The position numbers were made by a program, and so were the translations under genes. Below the pieces are notes generated by a model. The model was not told the origin of the DNA, did not search any database, and worked only from the letters and a program-made list of their open reading frames with translations. A DNA stretch of 64,000 nt from Fen-549 sp050011315 (GTDB lineage: Bacteria; Actinomycetota; Thermoleophilia; Gaiellales; Gaiellaceae): the NCBI GenBank assembly GCA_050011315.1, contig JBEKJI010000001.1, positions 186,001 through 250,000 of the forward strand, written 5' to 3'. This document shows, piece by piece, positions 53,369 to 63,400 of the stretch. Positions within the stretch are counted from its first letter, which is position 1. Every line of letters starts with the position of its first letter.

Positions 53369-53537
53369 GCCGCGCCGGAGGATATCAGAGTCGTTTCGCC
53401 GTCCGAGCCCCCTACGGGGCGACGAAAACCCGCTCTGGCGCTGCGATTTCGCTTACGACGTCTTGGAGGTTGAAGACCCGCGGACGGGTCAGGTTCAGGG
53501 CGGCCGAGCCCGAAAGCCCGGCCGCCCCAGTTGTGAC

Positions 53538-55418
53538 CTAGCGAATCGTGATTGGAGAGCGAGTGGTCACCTGCATGTGGCCTTGGTGGTAGCGGAGTGT
53601 GAGCGTGTAGCGCCCGGCCAGCACGCGGCGGAGGGAGCGGAGCACCAGGCCTGATTTTCTGCTGGCGGTGCCGGTCGCGTAGAGCACGCCGCCTCGGCTG
53701 AGCGAGGCGCGCATCACCACGCTCGCGGTCGTGAACTTGACCGTGCCCGAGACCAGCTTCGTCTGGCACTTGTTGCGCTTGACCTTTTTTCCCTTCACCT
53801 TGACCGTGACGACCTTGCAGGTCACGAGCTCGATCTTTCCGGATGCGCCCTTCAGTCCTCGTGGGCCGGTTGCTCCGGTCGCGCCGGTTGGGCCGGTTGC
53901 TCCGGTCGCGCCGGTCGCGCCGGTGGGGCCCTGCGGTAGCGGCCCCGCAGTCCCGTTTAGCGTGACCGCCGTGGAAGTCGGAGCGTTACTGGCCACTGTG
54001 AGCGTCGCCGAGCGCGACCCTTGCGCCTGGGGAGCGAAGCGCACTTGCACCGTGCAGCTCGACCCCGGGGCGATCTGTCCCAGACAGCTCGTGTTGCCGG
54101 TGAAGAAGTCGTCCGGGTTGGTTCCGCCCGTCGCAAAGCCGGAGACGATGAGCGGAGCGGTGCCGTTGTTGGCGACGGTCACCGTCTGCGGTGCGCTGAC
54201 CGTGCCCTGCGGAACCGGTGTGGGTGAGCCGAAGGTGAGCGTGGTCGGACTCGGAGTGGCGCTGGGTGCGTTGAGCAGGATCGACACAGAGCCCATATAG
54301 GTGACCGCCAGGTCCTGCTTGCCGTCACCGTTGAACTCGCCGACCGCGATCGCGTGCTGATAGATGCCCGCGGTGAAGTTGGTCGCCGTTCCAAACGTAC
54401 CGTTGCCGTTACCGAGCAGCACGAGTATGTCGCTCGACATGAAACCGCCGATCGCCAGATCCTGTTTTCTGTCGCCGTTGAAGTCGCCGACGGCGATCAC
54501 GCCCGCGGTGACGCTGATGCTTGTCACTGTGAACGTGCCGTCGCCGACACCGGTTAGCACCGACACACCGTTAGCGCCACCGTTGGCAACCGCCAAGTCC
54601 GGCTCGCCGTCGCCGTTGAAGTCACCAACGGCGAGCGATTGCGGGTGCACGCCTACGGTAATGGGGCTTCCGCTTGCCGCTGCGAACGCACCGTTGCCGG
54701 CACCCAGCAGCACTGACACGCTGCTCGACCCGTAGTTTGCGACCGCCAGGTCCTGCTTGCCGTTGTTGTCGAAATCACCGACCACAACCGAGTACGGGTT
54801 CGTGCCCACGGTGATCGGGCTTCCAATTGCCGCTGTGAACGAGTCCTTGCCGTCCCCGATCAGTACCGACAGGGTGCCAGCCGTGTAGTTGGCGACCACC
54901 AGGTCCTGCTTGCCGTCGTTATTGAAGTCACCGACCGCGACCGACTGCGGATCCGAACCCACGACCAAGGTCTGCGCCGCTCCGAACGAGCCGAAGCCTG
55001 TGCCAAGTAGTACCGATACGGTGCCCGAGCCGTTGTTGGCGACGGCCAGGTCCTGCTTGCCGTCGCCGTTGAAGTCGCCGACCGCGATCGAGCTCGGGTA
55101 CGTACCCACATTGAAGTTGCCTACCGCCGCGAACGAGCCCGTACCAGTGCCAACCAGTATCGATACGCTGCCCGAAATGTAGTTTGCGATCGCCATGTCC
55201 TTTACGCCATCGCCGTTGAAGTCGCCGACCGCGATCGCCCCCGCGTTTCCGCCCGGGGACGAAAACGATTCGTTATGCGGCGCGAAGCTCAATACTCCCG
55301 AGGCGCCCGCCGGCAGGAACGCGGCCAGCCCGATCGTCACCACGCCGAATAAAACCAGGCGCCGCCGCCTCGCAGACGCCCGCACCCTCGTCAAGATCAC
55401 TCCCAAAACAGCGTTCAT
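53538..55418 (-). CDS. Secreted FG-GAP repeat protein with collagen-like and anchor domains
   Basis: 626 residues. Signal region LVLFGVVTIGLAAFLPAGAS. Seven to eight FG-GAP repeats of ~48 residues: AIAVGDFNGDGVKDMAIANY, VSVLLGAGNGAFAAASGSPI; DFNGDGKQD loops bind Ca2+ in relatives. Next a choice-of-anchor/ASH-like domain (TVANNGTAPLIVSGFATGG, CLGQIAPGSSCTVQVRFAP), a Gly-x-x run (GATGATGPTGATGATGPRG), and a C-terminal basic beta domain. Predicted extracellular adhesin. The FG-GAP type differs from the two VCBS proteins at 34-38 kb. Confidence 0.88.
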   Translation of the reverse strand: MNAVLGVILTRVRASARRRRLVLFGVVTIGLAAFLPAGASGVLSFAPHNESFSSPGGNAGAIAVGDFNGDGVKDMAIANYISGSVSILVGTGTGSFAAVGNFNVGTYPSSIAVGDFNGDGKQDLAVANNGSGTVSVLLGTGFGSFGAAQTLVVGSDPQSVAVGDFNNDGKQDLVVANYTAGTLSVLIGDGKDSFTAAIGSPITVGTNPYSVVVGDFDNNGKQDLAVANYGSSSVSVLLGAGNGAFAAASGSPITVGVHPQSLAVGDFNGDGEPDLAVANGGANGVSVLTGVGDGTFTVTSISVTAGVIAVGDFNGDRKQDLAIGGFMSSDILVLLGNGNGTFGTATNFTAGIYQHAIAVGEFNGDGKQDLAVTYMGSVSILLNAPSATPSPTTLTFGSPTPVPQGTVSAPQTVTVANNGTAPLIVSGFATGGTNPDDFFTGNTSCLGQIAPGSSCTVQVRFAPQAQGSRSATLTVASNAPTSTAVTLNGTAGPLPQGPTGATGATGATGPTGATGATGPRGLKGASGKIELVTCKVVTVKVKGKKVKRNKCQTKLVSGTVKFTTASVVMRASLSRGGVLYATGTASRKSGLVLRSLRRVLAGRYTLTLRYHQGHMQVTTRSPITIR

Positions 55419-55715
55419 CTCTCAACCCTCCGGATTAGTAAGCGCTGGATCAGCGCTGGATCGAGCTCGAGCTGAGAGACGGTATGACCGATCCGCCGTG
55501 GGAAGGAAGTACCGGCAGCTCAAGCAGTCTGCGAACTTCGTGACCTACCTCCGCGGTCGCCGATTCGCGCAAGCATAAGACCTCGCCTGCAAAAAGTGCC
55601 GCTAAGTGCAAATGGGCACTTGACAACGGGGGAGCTTCGCGGCGCGAGCGCTGATCGTTACAAAAAACCGTCGAACGCCGCCAGACGGCGGAGCGCTTCG
55701 TTTCGTCAGAGATTC
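55419..55715. other. Intergenic, no gene seen
   Basis: Promoter region of the FG-GAP gene and the downstream side of the lipoprotein gene; short AT-rich tracts but no clear motif or RNA gene. Confidence 0.4.
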
Positions 55716-56414
55716 TCAGGAGCTACTCGGGCCGAGGATCGCCCGTAACCGGGCGAGCGAGCGCGGCTTGAGCGAACGTTCGGAATAAAGGGGTGGTTCC
55801 TTGCCCGCCCTGATCAGCTGGAGCCCGAAACTCGCCGAGACGAGGTAGACGCCCGGGTGGAAGACGCCATGGCCACAGGCGGGCTTGGTCGGGATGAAGA
55901 GGATCGCGCGGCCGTCGGTCGACCAACCGAAAGACAACGTTTCCGGGCTTTTCAACCAGTCCTTCTCGCCGGTGACCGGGATAGGCTTGCCGCCGCCCAG
56001 TGAGACGAGGAAGTTGTACGGAGCCTCGCAGTCGCCCCTCCACTCGGCCAGAAACTGCGTTCCGTCGGGAGACAGCGCCGCCCAGTCCCAGTACCCGTAG
56101 CGACCGCCGTACTTCGGCGACGTCGGCGTAGGCCCGGGATGAAGGAGCGTGAGCACTGTCCGCTCCTTTCCCTGAACGCGCAGGAAGGTGCCGTGCTGAT
56201 TGCCCACCTGCCGCCGGCAGAGCTGGTAGGAGACGGCGCCGTGGCTACCGGCGGGCTGGCAGTCCTTCGGGCGGAAGCTCGCGGCCGTGAACTTCGAGCC
56301 GGCTCGAGATGTCGTCTTCTTCGCCGCCGAGCTCCCGCAGCCGCAGAGCAGTAGCGCGGTAGTCGCGACGGCAACTCCGGCGATCGCGCCAAGACGAACT
56401 CGCGGCAGCATCAC
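55716..56414 (-). CDS. Lipoprotein of unknown function, propeller-like
   Basis: 232 residues. N-terminus VATTALLLCGCGSSAAKKTT is a lipoprotein signal; the lipobox could use either Cys (LLLC or LCGC). The mature part has several Cys and TolB/WD-like strands (WDWAALSPDGTQFLAEWRGD, SFGWSTDGRAILFIPTKPAC, GVYLVSASFGLQLIRAGKEP). Predicted to be attached to the outer face of the membrane. No enzyme motif recognised. It lies 31 bases after the WecA-type gene on the same strand. Confidence 0.72.
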   Translation of the reverse strand: MMLPRVRLGAIAGVAVATTALLLCGCGSSAAKKTTSRAGSKFTAASFRPKDCQPAGSHGAVSYQLCRRQVGNQHGTFLRVQGKERTVLTLLHPGPTPTSPKYGGRYGYWDWAALSPDGTQFLAEWRGDCEAPYNFLVSLGGGKPIPVTGEKDWLKSPETLSFGWSTDGRAILFIPTKPACGHGVFHPGVYLVSASFGLQLIRAGKEPPLYSERSLKPRSLARLRAILGPSSS

Positions 56415-56445
56415 ACCTTGACTCTATTGGGTGGCCGGAACGGCT

Positions 56446-57585
56446 TCAAGCCGAGCGTCGTTCCCCCTCCAGCGCCTTCGCTCGCCTGCGGGCGCGCGGG
56501 CTAGTCACCTTCACGATCTCGAGCACGTAGACGATGTAGGTCGAGGCCGCCAGGACTGAAAGCCCGATGACGGCGTCGACGATCGTCGGCCAGAGCTGCC
56601 AGCGACCATGAGCGTGCGGGGCCAGGAAGCGAGTTGCGAGCGCGGCGCCGGCCAGCGACGCACACCAGAGGTACATCGTCAGCACCGCCTGGCGCTGCGT
56701 GAAGCCGCGGTCGAGGAAGCGATGGTGGAGGTGGAAGCGGTCGGCGGAGTAGATCGGCTTGCCGTGCTTGATGCGCTTGGCCACGACGAAGGAGGTGTCG
56801 AGGATCGGGATCGCCAGCACGAGCAGCGGGAAGGCCAGCGCGACGGCAGCGGCGGTCTTGAGCAGGCCCTCGACCGAAATTGCCGCCAGTACGAACCCAA
56901 GCAGAAGGGCTCCCGAGTCGCCCATGAAGATCCGCGCCGGATAGAAGTTGTGGCGCAGGAAGCCGAGCGCCGCCCCGAACACGATCGCCGACAGGATCGC
57001 GGGCTGGGCGCGGTCGAGCGAGAGCGCGATCAGGCAGAAGGTGACAGCCGAGATTGCGCAGACCCCGGCGGCGAGCCCGTCGAGCCCGTCGAGGAAGTTG
57101 ACCATGTTCATGATCGCCACGATCCAGACGATCGTGAGCGTGATCCCGAGCCACTTGGGTAGCGCTCCGACGCCGAGGACCGGGACGGTGAAGTGATCGA
57201 CGTAGACGCCGAGCCCGGCCGTCACTCCGGCAGCGAGCGCCTGGCCGCTCAGCTTCTGCCACCAGACGAGGCTGCGGGCGTCGTCGATCGCCCCGACCAC
57301 GGTCGCAATCGCGGCCCCGAGCAGGATCGCGCGCAGCGGCCTCGAGAGATCGAGGAAGGCGAGCGCGGGCACGAAGATGGCGAAGAAGAGCGCGATCCCG
57401 CCCAGCCTCGGGATCGGCAGCTCGTTCAGGCGCCTCTCCCCCGGCTCGTCCACTATCCCGGCTCGCCGGGCCAGCGAGCCGATCGCCGGCGTCAGCGCCA
57501 GCACGATCGCAAGCGAGACCAGGAAGCCGAAGATGACCTCGCGGGGCATGTGGATCGCGGCAAGCGGGAGCGAGAGAAGAGGCAT
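56446..57585 (-). CDS. Undecaprenyl-phosphate sugar-1-phosphate transferase (WecA/TagO type)
   Basis: 379 residues, ten to eleven membrane helices. Family motifs: VVGAIDDARSLVWWQKLSGQ, the catalytic NMVNFLDGLDGLAAGV, ARIFMGDSGALLLGF and the cytoplasmic HLHHRFLDRG (HxHH). It transfers a sugar-1-phosphate, usually GlcNAc-1-P, to the lipid carrier to start wall polymers. It cooperates with nucleotidyltransferases, Ugd and the LCP ligase in this window. GlyA is immediately upstream on the same strand (18 bases). Confidence 0.93.
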   Translation of the reverse strand: MPLLSLPLAAIHMPREVIFGFLVSLAIVLALTPAIGSLARRAGIVDEPGERRLNELPIPRLGGIALFFAIFVPALAFLDLSRPLRAILLGAAIATVVGAIDDARSLVWWQKLSGQALAAGVTAGLGVYVDHFTVPVLGVGALPKWLGITLTIVWIVAIMNMVNFLDGLDGLAAGVCAISAVTFCLIALSLDRAQPAILSAIVFGAALGFLRHNFYPARIFMGDSGALLLGFVLAAISVEGLLKTAAAVALAFPLLVLAIPILDTSFVVAKRIKHGKPIYSADRFHLHHRFLDRGFTQRQAVLTMYLWCASLAGAALATRFLAPHAHGRWQLWPTIVDAVIGLSVLAASTYIVYVLEIVKVTSPRARRRAKALEGERRSA

Positions 57586-57603
57586 CGCTACTCGGAGCCG
57601 ATA

Positions 57604-58890
57604 CTAGCTCTCGTATGAGCAGTAACCGCGAAAGCCCGGATAGAGCGGGTGCTTCTCGCAGAGCGCCGCGGAGCGCGCACTGAGCGCGGCTATATCGGCG
57701 TCCTTGGCCAGAGCGCTGCAGATGATCGAGGCGATCTCGCTCATATCCTCCTCGTCGAAGCCGCGCATCGTGACGGCGGGCGAGCCCAGTCTCAGGCCCG
57801 AGGTCACGGTCGGCGGCCGCTCGTCGAAGGGGATCCCGTTCTTGTTCACGGTCACTCCCACCTCGTGCAGGCGATCCTCGGCGTCCTTGCCCGTCCACTC
57901 GGTCGAGCGCAGATCGACGAGCAGCAGGTGCGTGTCGGTGCCCCCGGTGATGATGTCGAGGCCGTGCGCGACGAGCTCGGCCGCGAGCCGATCGGCATTC
58001 GCGCGAACCTGGCGCTGGTAGGCCTTGAAGGGCTCCGAGGCGGCGAGCTTGAAGCAGGTCGCCTTGGCCGCGATCGTGTGCAGAAGCGGCCCGCCCTGTA
58101 GGCCCGGGAAGATGCCGCGGTCGACCGCCTGGGCGTGACCCGCCTTGCAGAGGATGAAGCCGGCGCGCGGGCCGGCGAGCGTCTTGTGCGTGGTCGAGGT
58201 GACGAAGTCGCAGTGGGGCACCGGATTCGGGTGCAGGCCGGCGGCGACGAGCCCGGCGAAGTGGGCCATGTCGCAGAGCAGGAGCGCCCCGACCTCGTCG
58301 GCGATCTCGCGGAACTTGTCGGCCTCGACGATGCGCGGGTAAGCCGAGCCGCCGCAGATGATCAGCTTCGGCTTGTGCTCGAGCGCGAGCGCGCGCACCT
58401 CGTCGAAGTCGATCCGAAAGGTCTCGCGGCTGACTCCGTAGGAGACGATGTTGTAGAGCTTTCCGGAGATGTTGACCTTGAGCCCGTGCGAGAGGTGGCC
58501 GCCGTGGGCGAGCGAGAGCGAGAGGATGGTGTCGCCCGGCTGGAGGCAAGCTAGGTAGACCGCGGTGTTCGTCATCGCGCCGGCGTGCGCCTGCACGTTC
58601 GCGTGCTCGGCGCCAAAGAGTGCCTTGACCCTGTCGATCGCCAGCTGCTCGATCTCGTCGACTACTTCGCAGCCGCCGTAGTAGCGCTTGCCCGGGTAGC
58701 CTTCGGCGTACTTGTTGGTCGGTGTCGAGCCCATCGCCTCAAGCACGCCCGGCCAGGTGAAGTTCTCCGAGGCGATCAGCTCGATCGTCCCCCGCTGGCG
58801 CTCGAGCTCGCGCCCGAGCAAAGCGGCGATGTCCGGGTCGACCTCGCTCAGGCCCGCCGATCGAAACTCGTCAAGGCTCTCGGACGCCAT
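57604..58890 (-). CDS. glyA: Serine hydroxymethyltransferase
   Basis: 428 residues. Features: LIASENFTWPGVLEAMGSTP, NKYAEGYPGKRYYGGCE, AHAGAMTNTAVYLACLQPGD, SLAHGGHLSHGLKVNISGK, DMAHFAGLVAAGLHPNPVPH, and TSTTHKTLAGPRAGFILCK with the PLP lysine. Interconverts serine and glycine with tetrahydrofolate, supplying one-carbon units. Normal length. No riboswitch structure was seen in the short leader. Confidence 0.97.
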   Translation of the reverse strand: MASESLDEFRSAGLSEVDPDIAALLGRELERQRGTIELIASENFTWPGVLEAMGSTPTNKYAEGYPGKRYYGGCEVVDEIEQLAIDRVKALFGAEHANVQAHAGAMTNTAVYLACLQPGDTILSLSLAHGGHLSHGLKVNISGKLYNIVSYGVSRETFRIDFDEVRALALEHKPKLIICGGSAYPRIVEADKFREIADEVGALLLCDMAHFAGLVAAGLHPNPVPHCDFVTSTTHKTLAGPRAGFILCKAGHAQAVDRGIFPGLQGGPLLHTIAAKATCFKLAASEPFKAYQRQVRANADRLAAELVAHGLDIITGGTDTHLLLVDLRSTEWTGKDAEDRLHEVGVTVNKNGIPFDERPPTVTSGLRLGSPAVTMRGFDEEDMSEIASIICSALAKDADIAALSARSAALCEKHPLYPGFRGYCSYES

Positions 58891-58961
58891 CGGAATGCTC
58901 CTCTCGCTCGTTCCCGGCCGGAGAGGTCATCGTAGCGAGGCGAGTGGCCGTGCTTGATTGA

Positions 58962-59084
58962 GATCTAACGACCAGATTCGCACAACAGGAAGATTACGAG
59001 GAGCAGCTATATGCTCGCGTTAGGAAACTCGTAGATGCAACAAGAAACGCGAGAAAGGCAATCGAGGGACGGCGAGAGACATGA
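58962..59084 (+). pseudogene. 5'-truncated open frame without start codon
   Basis: Forty in-frame codons (FAQQEDYEEQLYARVRKLVD, ATRNARKAIEGRRET) end in TGA overlapping the next gene's ATG. The stretch looks protein coding and helical but has no ATG, GTG or TTG and begins after TGA at 58959. Probably the end of a gene whose beginning was lost. Confidence 0.5.
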
Positions 59085-59407
59085 TGAAAGACGAAACCGA
59101 GCTCGATCCTGATCAGGCAGAAGCCTACGCTGAGGCATGGCGTCGCCACGTCGAGACGTTGCCGCCGAGAGTTCAGCGTCTCATCTTTGAGAACGAGTTT
59201 CGGGAGTTCGCTTCACAGAAAACCGGAGTACCAAAAGCGGAGCTCGACGCGGTCGCTCTCATCAGCCAGCACGGATTTCGTAGAGCGCGCAGGGTCGCCG
59301 AGATGGTGCTAAGCGTGTCGCTATCGAAAGAGGATGCGGAGGTTCTTCAGTGGATCGACAAGTATCGCTCGACGCTCCCACGCTGGAGACGCATCATCGG
59401 CTTATAG
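59081..59407 (+). CDS. Hypothetical helical protein
   Basis: 108 residues from ATG 59081 (a second ATG follows). Charged and helical throughout (DPDQAEAYAEAWRRHVETLP, LIFENEFREFASQKTGVPKA, VLQWIDKYRSTLPRWRRIIG). No membrane or signal segment. It overlaps the truncated frame upstream by ATGA and precedes a winged-helix gene by 19 bases, so the three form one transcription unit. Base composition is more AT-rich than glyA or dnaE2 on either side, suggesting acquisition. Function unknown. Confidence 0.6.
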   Translation: MMKDETELDPDQAEAYAEAWRRHVETLPPRVQRLIFENEFREFASQKTGVPKAELDAVALISQHGFRRARRVAEMVLSVSLSKEDAEVLQWIDKYRSTLPRWRRIIGL

Positions 59408-59426
59408 CTGTGGGATACTCCTTCGA

Positions 59427-59651
59427 ATGGGAGTCGGTCGCCCGTATCTCCATGAGGAGATCGCTCGCGTTTTACGCACGAATGGCAATCGCCCGATGCG
59501 AGCGCCAGAGCTTGCCGAGTCAGTCAATAGAGCTGCTCGGTATCACAAGCGAGACGGATCTCGAGTCCGTTCTAATCAGATACACGCCCGAGTTAGTAAG
59601 AAACCCAAGCTCTTCGAACGCACTTCCTCTGGGATCCGCCTCGCGCCATAG
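59427..59651 (+). CDS. Small winged-helix (HARE-HTH-like) protein
   Basis: 74 residues from ATG 59427: YLHEEIARVLRTNGNRPMRA, PELAESVNRAARYHKRDGSR, VRSNQIHARVSKKPKLFERT and SSGIRLAP. The helix-helix-helix-strand order with a final Arg/Lys-rich wing resembles HARE-HTH domains, which bind DNA in restriction and chromatin contexts. It ends next to the PIN toxin gene (convergent). Stand-alone domain; likely a DNA-binding regulator. Confidence 0.6.
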   Translation: MGVGRPYLHEEIARVLRTNGNRPMRAPELAESVNRAARYHKRDGSRVRSNQIHARVSKKPKLFERTSSGIRLAP

Positions 59652-59653
59652 TC

Positions 59654-60169
59654 TCAGCGACCCTCGCGCCGAGCCCGTCGCTCGGCGCGCCGCATCGCGT
59701 CGGTGCGCGCGGCGAACTCGTGCGGGCGCACAATCGGCCGGCCACGCCAGGGAGACATGCTCACCAGGTGCTCGTCGTCCGAGACGATCAGGTCGGCGTC
59801 GCATTCGAGCGCCAGCTCCAGGATCCGATTGTCTTCGTAGTCCGAACAGTCGTTCACTCGCTCGCGCGGCTCGGTCACGCCCCCGCCGGACGCCTCGGTG
59901 ATGTCCCAGAGCACGTCGACGTATTCCTCGGCCATCTCTATCTCCCAGCCGAAGCCCTCGTTCGGATCGATCAGGACATCGACGACGTTCTGGAGGATGT
60001 GCTCGGACAGCCAGAGCGAGAACTCGCGCGCGTCGTTGGCGATACCGAGGCAATCGGCGAAGGGGTTGTCGCTCGTCGGCGGCGGACTGGGCCAGAACTC
60101 GAAATCGGAGCGGCCGGCGATCACGGCTCCGACGAGAACGTTGACGTCGAAGACGACGGCGTGGCTCAC
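59654..60169 (-). CDS. PIN-domain ribonuclease toxin (VapC-like)
   Basis: 171 residues from GTG 60169. PIN acidic sites are in place: VVFDVNVLVGAV at the start, ERVNDCSDYEDNRILELALE in the middle and ADLIVSDDEHL near the end. Such toxins cut RNA, often tRNA, when freed from antitoxin. The gene overlaps the upstream RHH antitoxin by four bases, the normal toxin-antitoxin layout. The protein is a little longer than classical VapC, with an insertion around WPSPPPTSDNPFADCL. Confidence 0.85.
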   Translation of the reverse strand: MSHAVVFDVNVLVGAVIAGRSDFEFWPSPPPTSDNPFADCLGIANDAREFSLWLSEHILQNVVDVLIDPNEGFGWEIEMAEEYVDVLWDITEASGGGVTEPRERVNDCSDYEDNRILELALECDADLIVSDDEHLVSMSPWRGRPIVRPHEFAARTDAMRRAERRARREGR

Positions 60170-60438
60170 GCGGAGGTGGAGCTCTGCCGCCGTGCGCGGA
60201 CGCGGTGTACGACGGCCTGGACGTCCTCGAGACCGAGACCCCGCTCGGCGCTCTTACCGGCTCCGTAGACCTGGAGCTTGCGCAGGCGCTCCGCCCGCTC
60301 GCTCGTCTCGATCCTGTCCATCATCACCCGCAGAGCCTCGCTGCGGTTGCCGTGGCCGTAGCGCTCGACGATCCGGTCCAGCTTCTTCCGGTCCTGCTCG
60401 GAGACGGAGAAAGCTACGGCTGCAGATGAACGTGGCAC
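60166..60438 (-). CDS. Ribbon-helix-helix antitoxin
   Basis: 90 residues from GTG 60438, which has AAGGAG about nine bases upstream. The N-terminal RHH reads AVAFSVSEQDRKKLDRIVER, YGHGNRSEALRVMMDRI, and the C-terminal tail (LGLEDVQAVVHRVRARRQSS) should wrap the PIN toxin. It neutralises the toxin and represses the operon, probably through the palindrome at 60456-60477. Confidence 0.82.
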   Translation of the reverse strand: MPRSSAAVAFSVSEQDRKKLDRIVERYGHGNRSEALRVMMDRIETSERAERLRKLQVYGAGKSAERGLGLEDVQAVVHRVRARRQSSTSA

Positions 60439-60455
60439 TCGCGGATCTCCTTTTT

Positions 60456-60477
60456 CGTTATCAACCGTTAATAACGG
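60456..60477. promoter_or_regulatory. Probable operator of the RHH/PIN pair
   Basis: CGTTATCAACCGTTAATAACGG contains the palindrome CCGTTAATAACGG beside a repeated CGTTAT half-site, just upstream of the antitoxin ribosome site. It is also between the dnaE2 stop and the antitoxin start. Confidence 0.5.
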
Positions 60478-60499
60478 TAGCACGCCCTTTCCCCCGCCG

Positions 60500-63400
60500 C
60501 TAGTGAAAGCTGTGAATCCCCGGCAGCGAGCCGTGAACATCGGCGCCAGCCGAGAGCCGGCGCGCCAGCGGAACCAGGCTCCGAAGCTCCTCGGCGATGA
60601 CGTTGATCGTGCCGCCGGAGCGCTGCAGTCGGCCGCGCGCGAGCAGGATCGGCTCGCCGCGAACGAGGGCGCGGTTCTTCGCGTAGAGGGGTGGCATCAC
60701 GATCACGTTCAGCTGCCCCGTCTCGTCTTCGAGCAGGAGGAAGGTGACGCCGTTTGCCGTCGGCGGGCGCTGGCGGGCGACGACCATGCCGGCGACGGTG
60801 ACACGGGAGCCGGAGCGCGCAGTCGGGAGCTCGAACGAGGAGAGGGTGCCGGGCGGAAGCTCGGGACGGAGCAGGGCGAGCGGATGGACGCCGGTTGAGA
60901 GCCCGGTCGAGCGATAGTCAGAAAGCAGGCGCTCCCAGACGGATTGCTCGGGCAGGGGAGGCGTGACCGCGGTCGGCGATAGAGGGAGGGCGAGCTGGCG
61001 CTCCTTGCCGCCCGAGCCCAGGACGCTCCTGTCGCGCGGCGCCAGGCCGAGCTGCCAGAGCAGCGAGCGCCGCGGCTGGCCGAACGAGTCGCAGGCGCCC
61101 GCCGAGACGAGCGCGCTCAGCGTCCTCTCGTCCAGACCGCTTCGCTGCGCCAGCTCGCAGACGTCCGCGAAGGCTCCTCCCCGCTCCCGCTCGGCCACCA
61201 GCGCCTTCGCCCCCGCCGCACCGAGCGCACGCACGAGTAACAGCCCGATCCGCACCGCTCCGTCCTCGACCCGGCTCATGGCGGCGCTCGCGTTCACGTC
61301 CACGGGCAGCACGTTCAGGCCGCGGCGCTGCGCGTCCCGCACCAGCGCAGCCGGCGAGTAGAAGCCCATCGGCTGGGCGTTGAGCAGCGAGGCCAGGTAC
61401 TCGGCCGGGTAGTAGTGGCGCAGCCAGGCCGACTGATAGCCGAGCAGCGCGAAGGCGGCGGCGTGCGACTTGGGAAAGCCGAAGCCCGAGAAGCTGGCCA
61501 GCTTGTCGTAGACGTGGTCGGCCGTCTCCGGGTCGACCCCTTTCGCGGCCGCTCCGGCAATGAAGCGCTCGCGGTAGGCCTCGAGCGCCTCGGCGCTGCG
61601 CTTGCGGCTCATCGCCCGGCGCAGCCCCTCCGCCTCGCCCACGCTGAAGCCGGCGAGCGCCATCGCCACCTCGAGCACCTGGTCCTGGAAGACGACCACC
61701 CCGAGCGTCTCGCGCAGCGGCTCCGCGAGCAGCGGATGGTCGAGCGGCGGCTCGAAGGACGGGTCGGCGCGCAGGCGGCGGCGGTTCTCGACGTAGGGAT
61801 GGATGGCCTTGCCCTGGATCGGGCCGGGGCGCACGAGCGCCACCTGTACGGTCAGGTCGTCGAGTGAGGCGGGCAGGGTCTGGGGCAGGCTCTGCATCTG
61901 CGCTCTGCTTTCGATCTGGAAGGAGCCGACCGTGTCGGCGCGCTGGATCTCGGCGAAGATGGCCGCATCGTCCAGCGGTATGCGCGAGAGGTCGATCGGT
62001 TTGCCATGGAGGCGCGCGATCTCCTCCACGCAGGCCTCGACCGCCGAGAGCATGCCCAGCCCCAAGAGGTCGATCTTGAGGAAGCCGGCATCGGCGCAGG
62101 AGTCCTTGTCCCACTGGCAGATCTGGCGCCTGCGCATCGCCGCCGGCATCACCGGCACCAACTCGACGAGCGGACGTGAGGAGATGACCATGCCGCCCGG
62201 GTGCTGGGAGACGTGACGGGGCAGGCGTGCGATCTCGGCGGTCAGGGATGCAAAAGCTCGCCAGCGGGTCGAGCCCAGCTTGGCCTCTGCGTCGGGCAGC
62301 CGCTTCAGCTCGTCGGCCACCTCGCGCGCGTCCCACGTGTCCGACAGGCGCGCCAGCCGCTCCAGCTCGCCGAAGGGAAGCCCGAGCGCCTTGCCGACGT
62401 CGCGGATCGCGCCGCGCGAGCGATAGGTCGAGAAGCTGGCCACCAGTGCCGCGTGCTCTTTCCCGTAGCGCTCGACAATGCGCACGATCAGCTTCTCGCG
62501 GATGTCGCGCGGGAAGTCGAGATCGATGTCGGGGACGCCGGCCATCTCGCGGTTGAGGAAGCGCCCGAGCGAGAGCCCGGCGGCGACCGGATCGACGTGC
62601 GAGAGCCCGGTCAGGTAGCAGACGATCGAGCCGACCGAGCTGCCACGTCCGCGCCCGGGCGGAAGCACGCTGCGCGGCGAGCCCGTCCCGCGCACCTCCA
62701 GGGCGACGTCGCGGGCCAACTCGAGCACCTCGTGGTGGAGACAGAAGAAGCCCGCCAGTCCCAGCTCCTCGATCAGCCCCAGCTCCTCGTCGAGGCGAGC
62801 GCGGGCTGCTTGGCGCAGGCGCATGCCCGGCGGGTAGCGCCCGGCGAAGGCGCTCTCGCAGATTCCCGCCAGACGGCGGATCGCGGGCTCCCCCTCGGAG
62901 AAGTCGGGGTAGCGGTAGCCGAGCTCCTCGGTCAGATCGAACTCGAGCCGGGCTGCCAGCTCGCGCGCGCGCGCGACCGCATCCCCGTCGCCCGGGAAGC
63001 GCGCCGCCATCTGCTCGGGCGAGAGCAGAAAGCTCTCGTGATTTCCGCGCCGCGCGCTCTCGCAGCCCTCGAGCGAGGTGTTCCCGCGGATGGCGACGAG
63101 CACGTCCTGCAGCAGGGTGCGGCGGCGCGAGTGGGCGTGCACGTCGCCGGTTACCACGGTTTCGAGACCGAGAGCGGCGGCCAGCTCGCGCAGAGCGGCG
63201 TTGCGGCGCTCGTCGCCGCGTTCGTAGGGGCGTTGCAGCTCGACGAGGAAGCGCCCTCGCCCGAAGACGCGGGCAAGCTCGCGGGCGGCGTTCGGCTCAC
63301 GCACACCGAGCCCGTGCCGGGCGCAACCCGATAGGCAGACGAGGCCCTCGTTCAGCTCGATCAGATCCGCGGGCGCAAGAGCCGGCGGCCGCAGCTCCCG

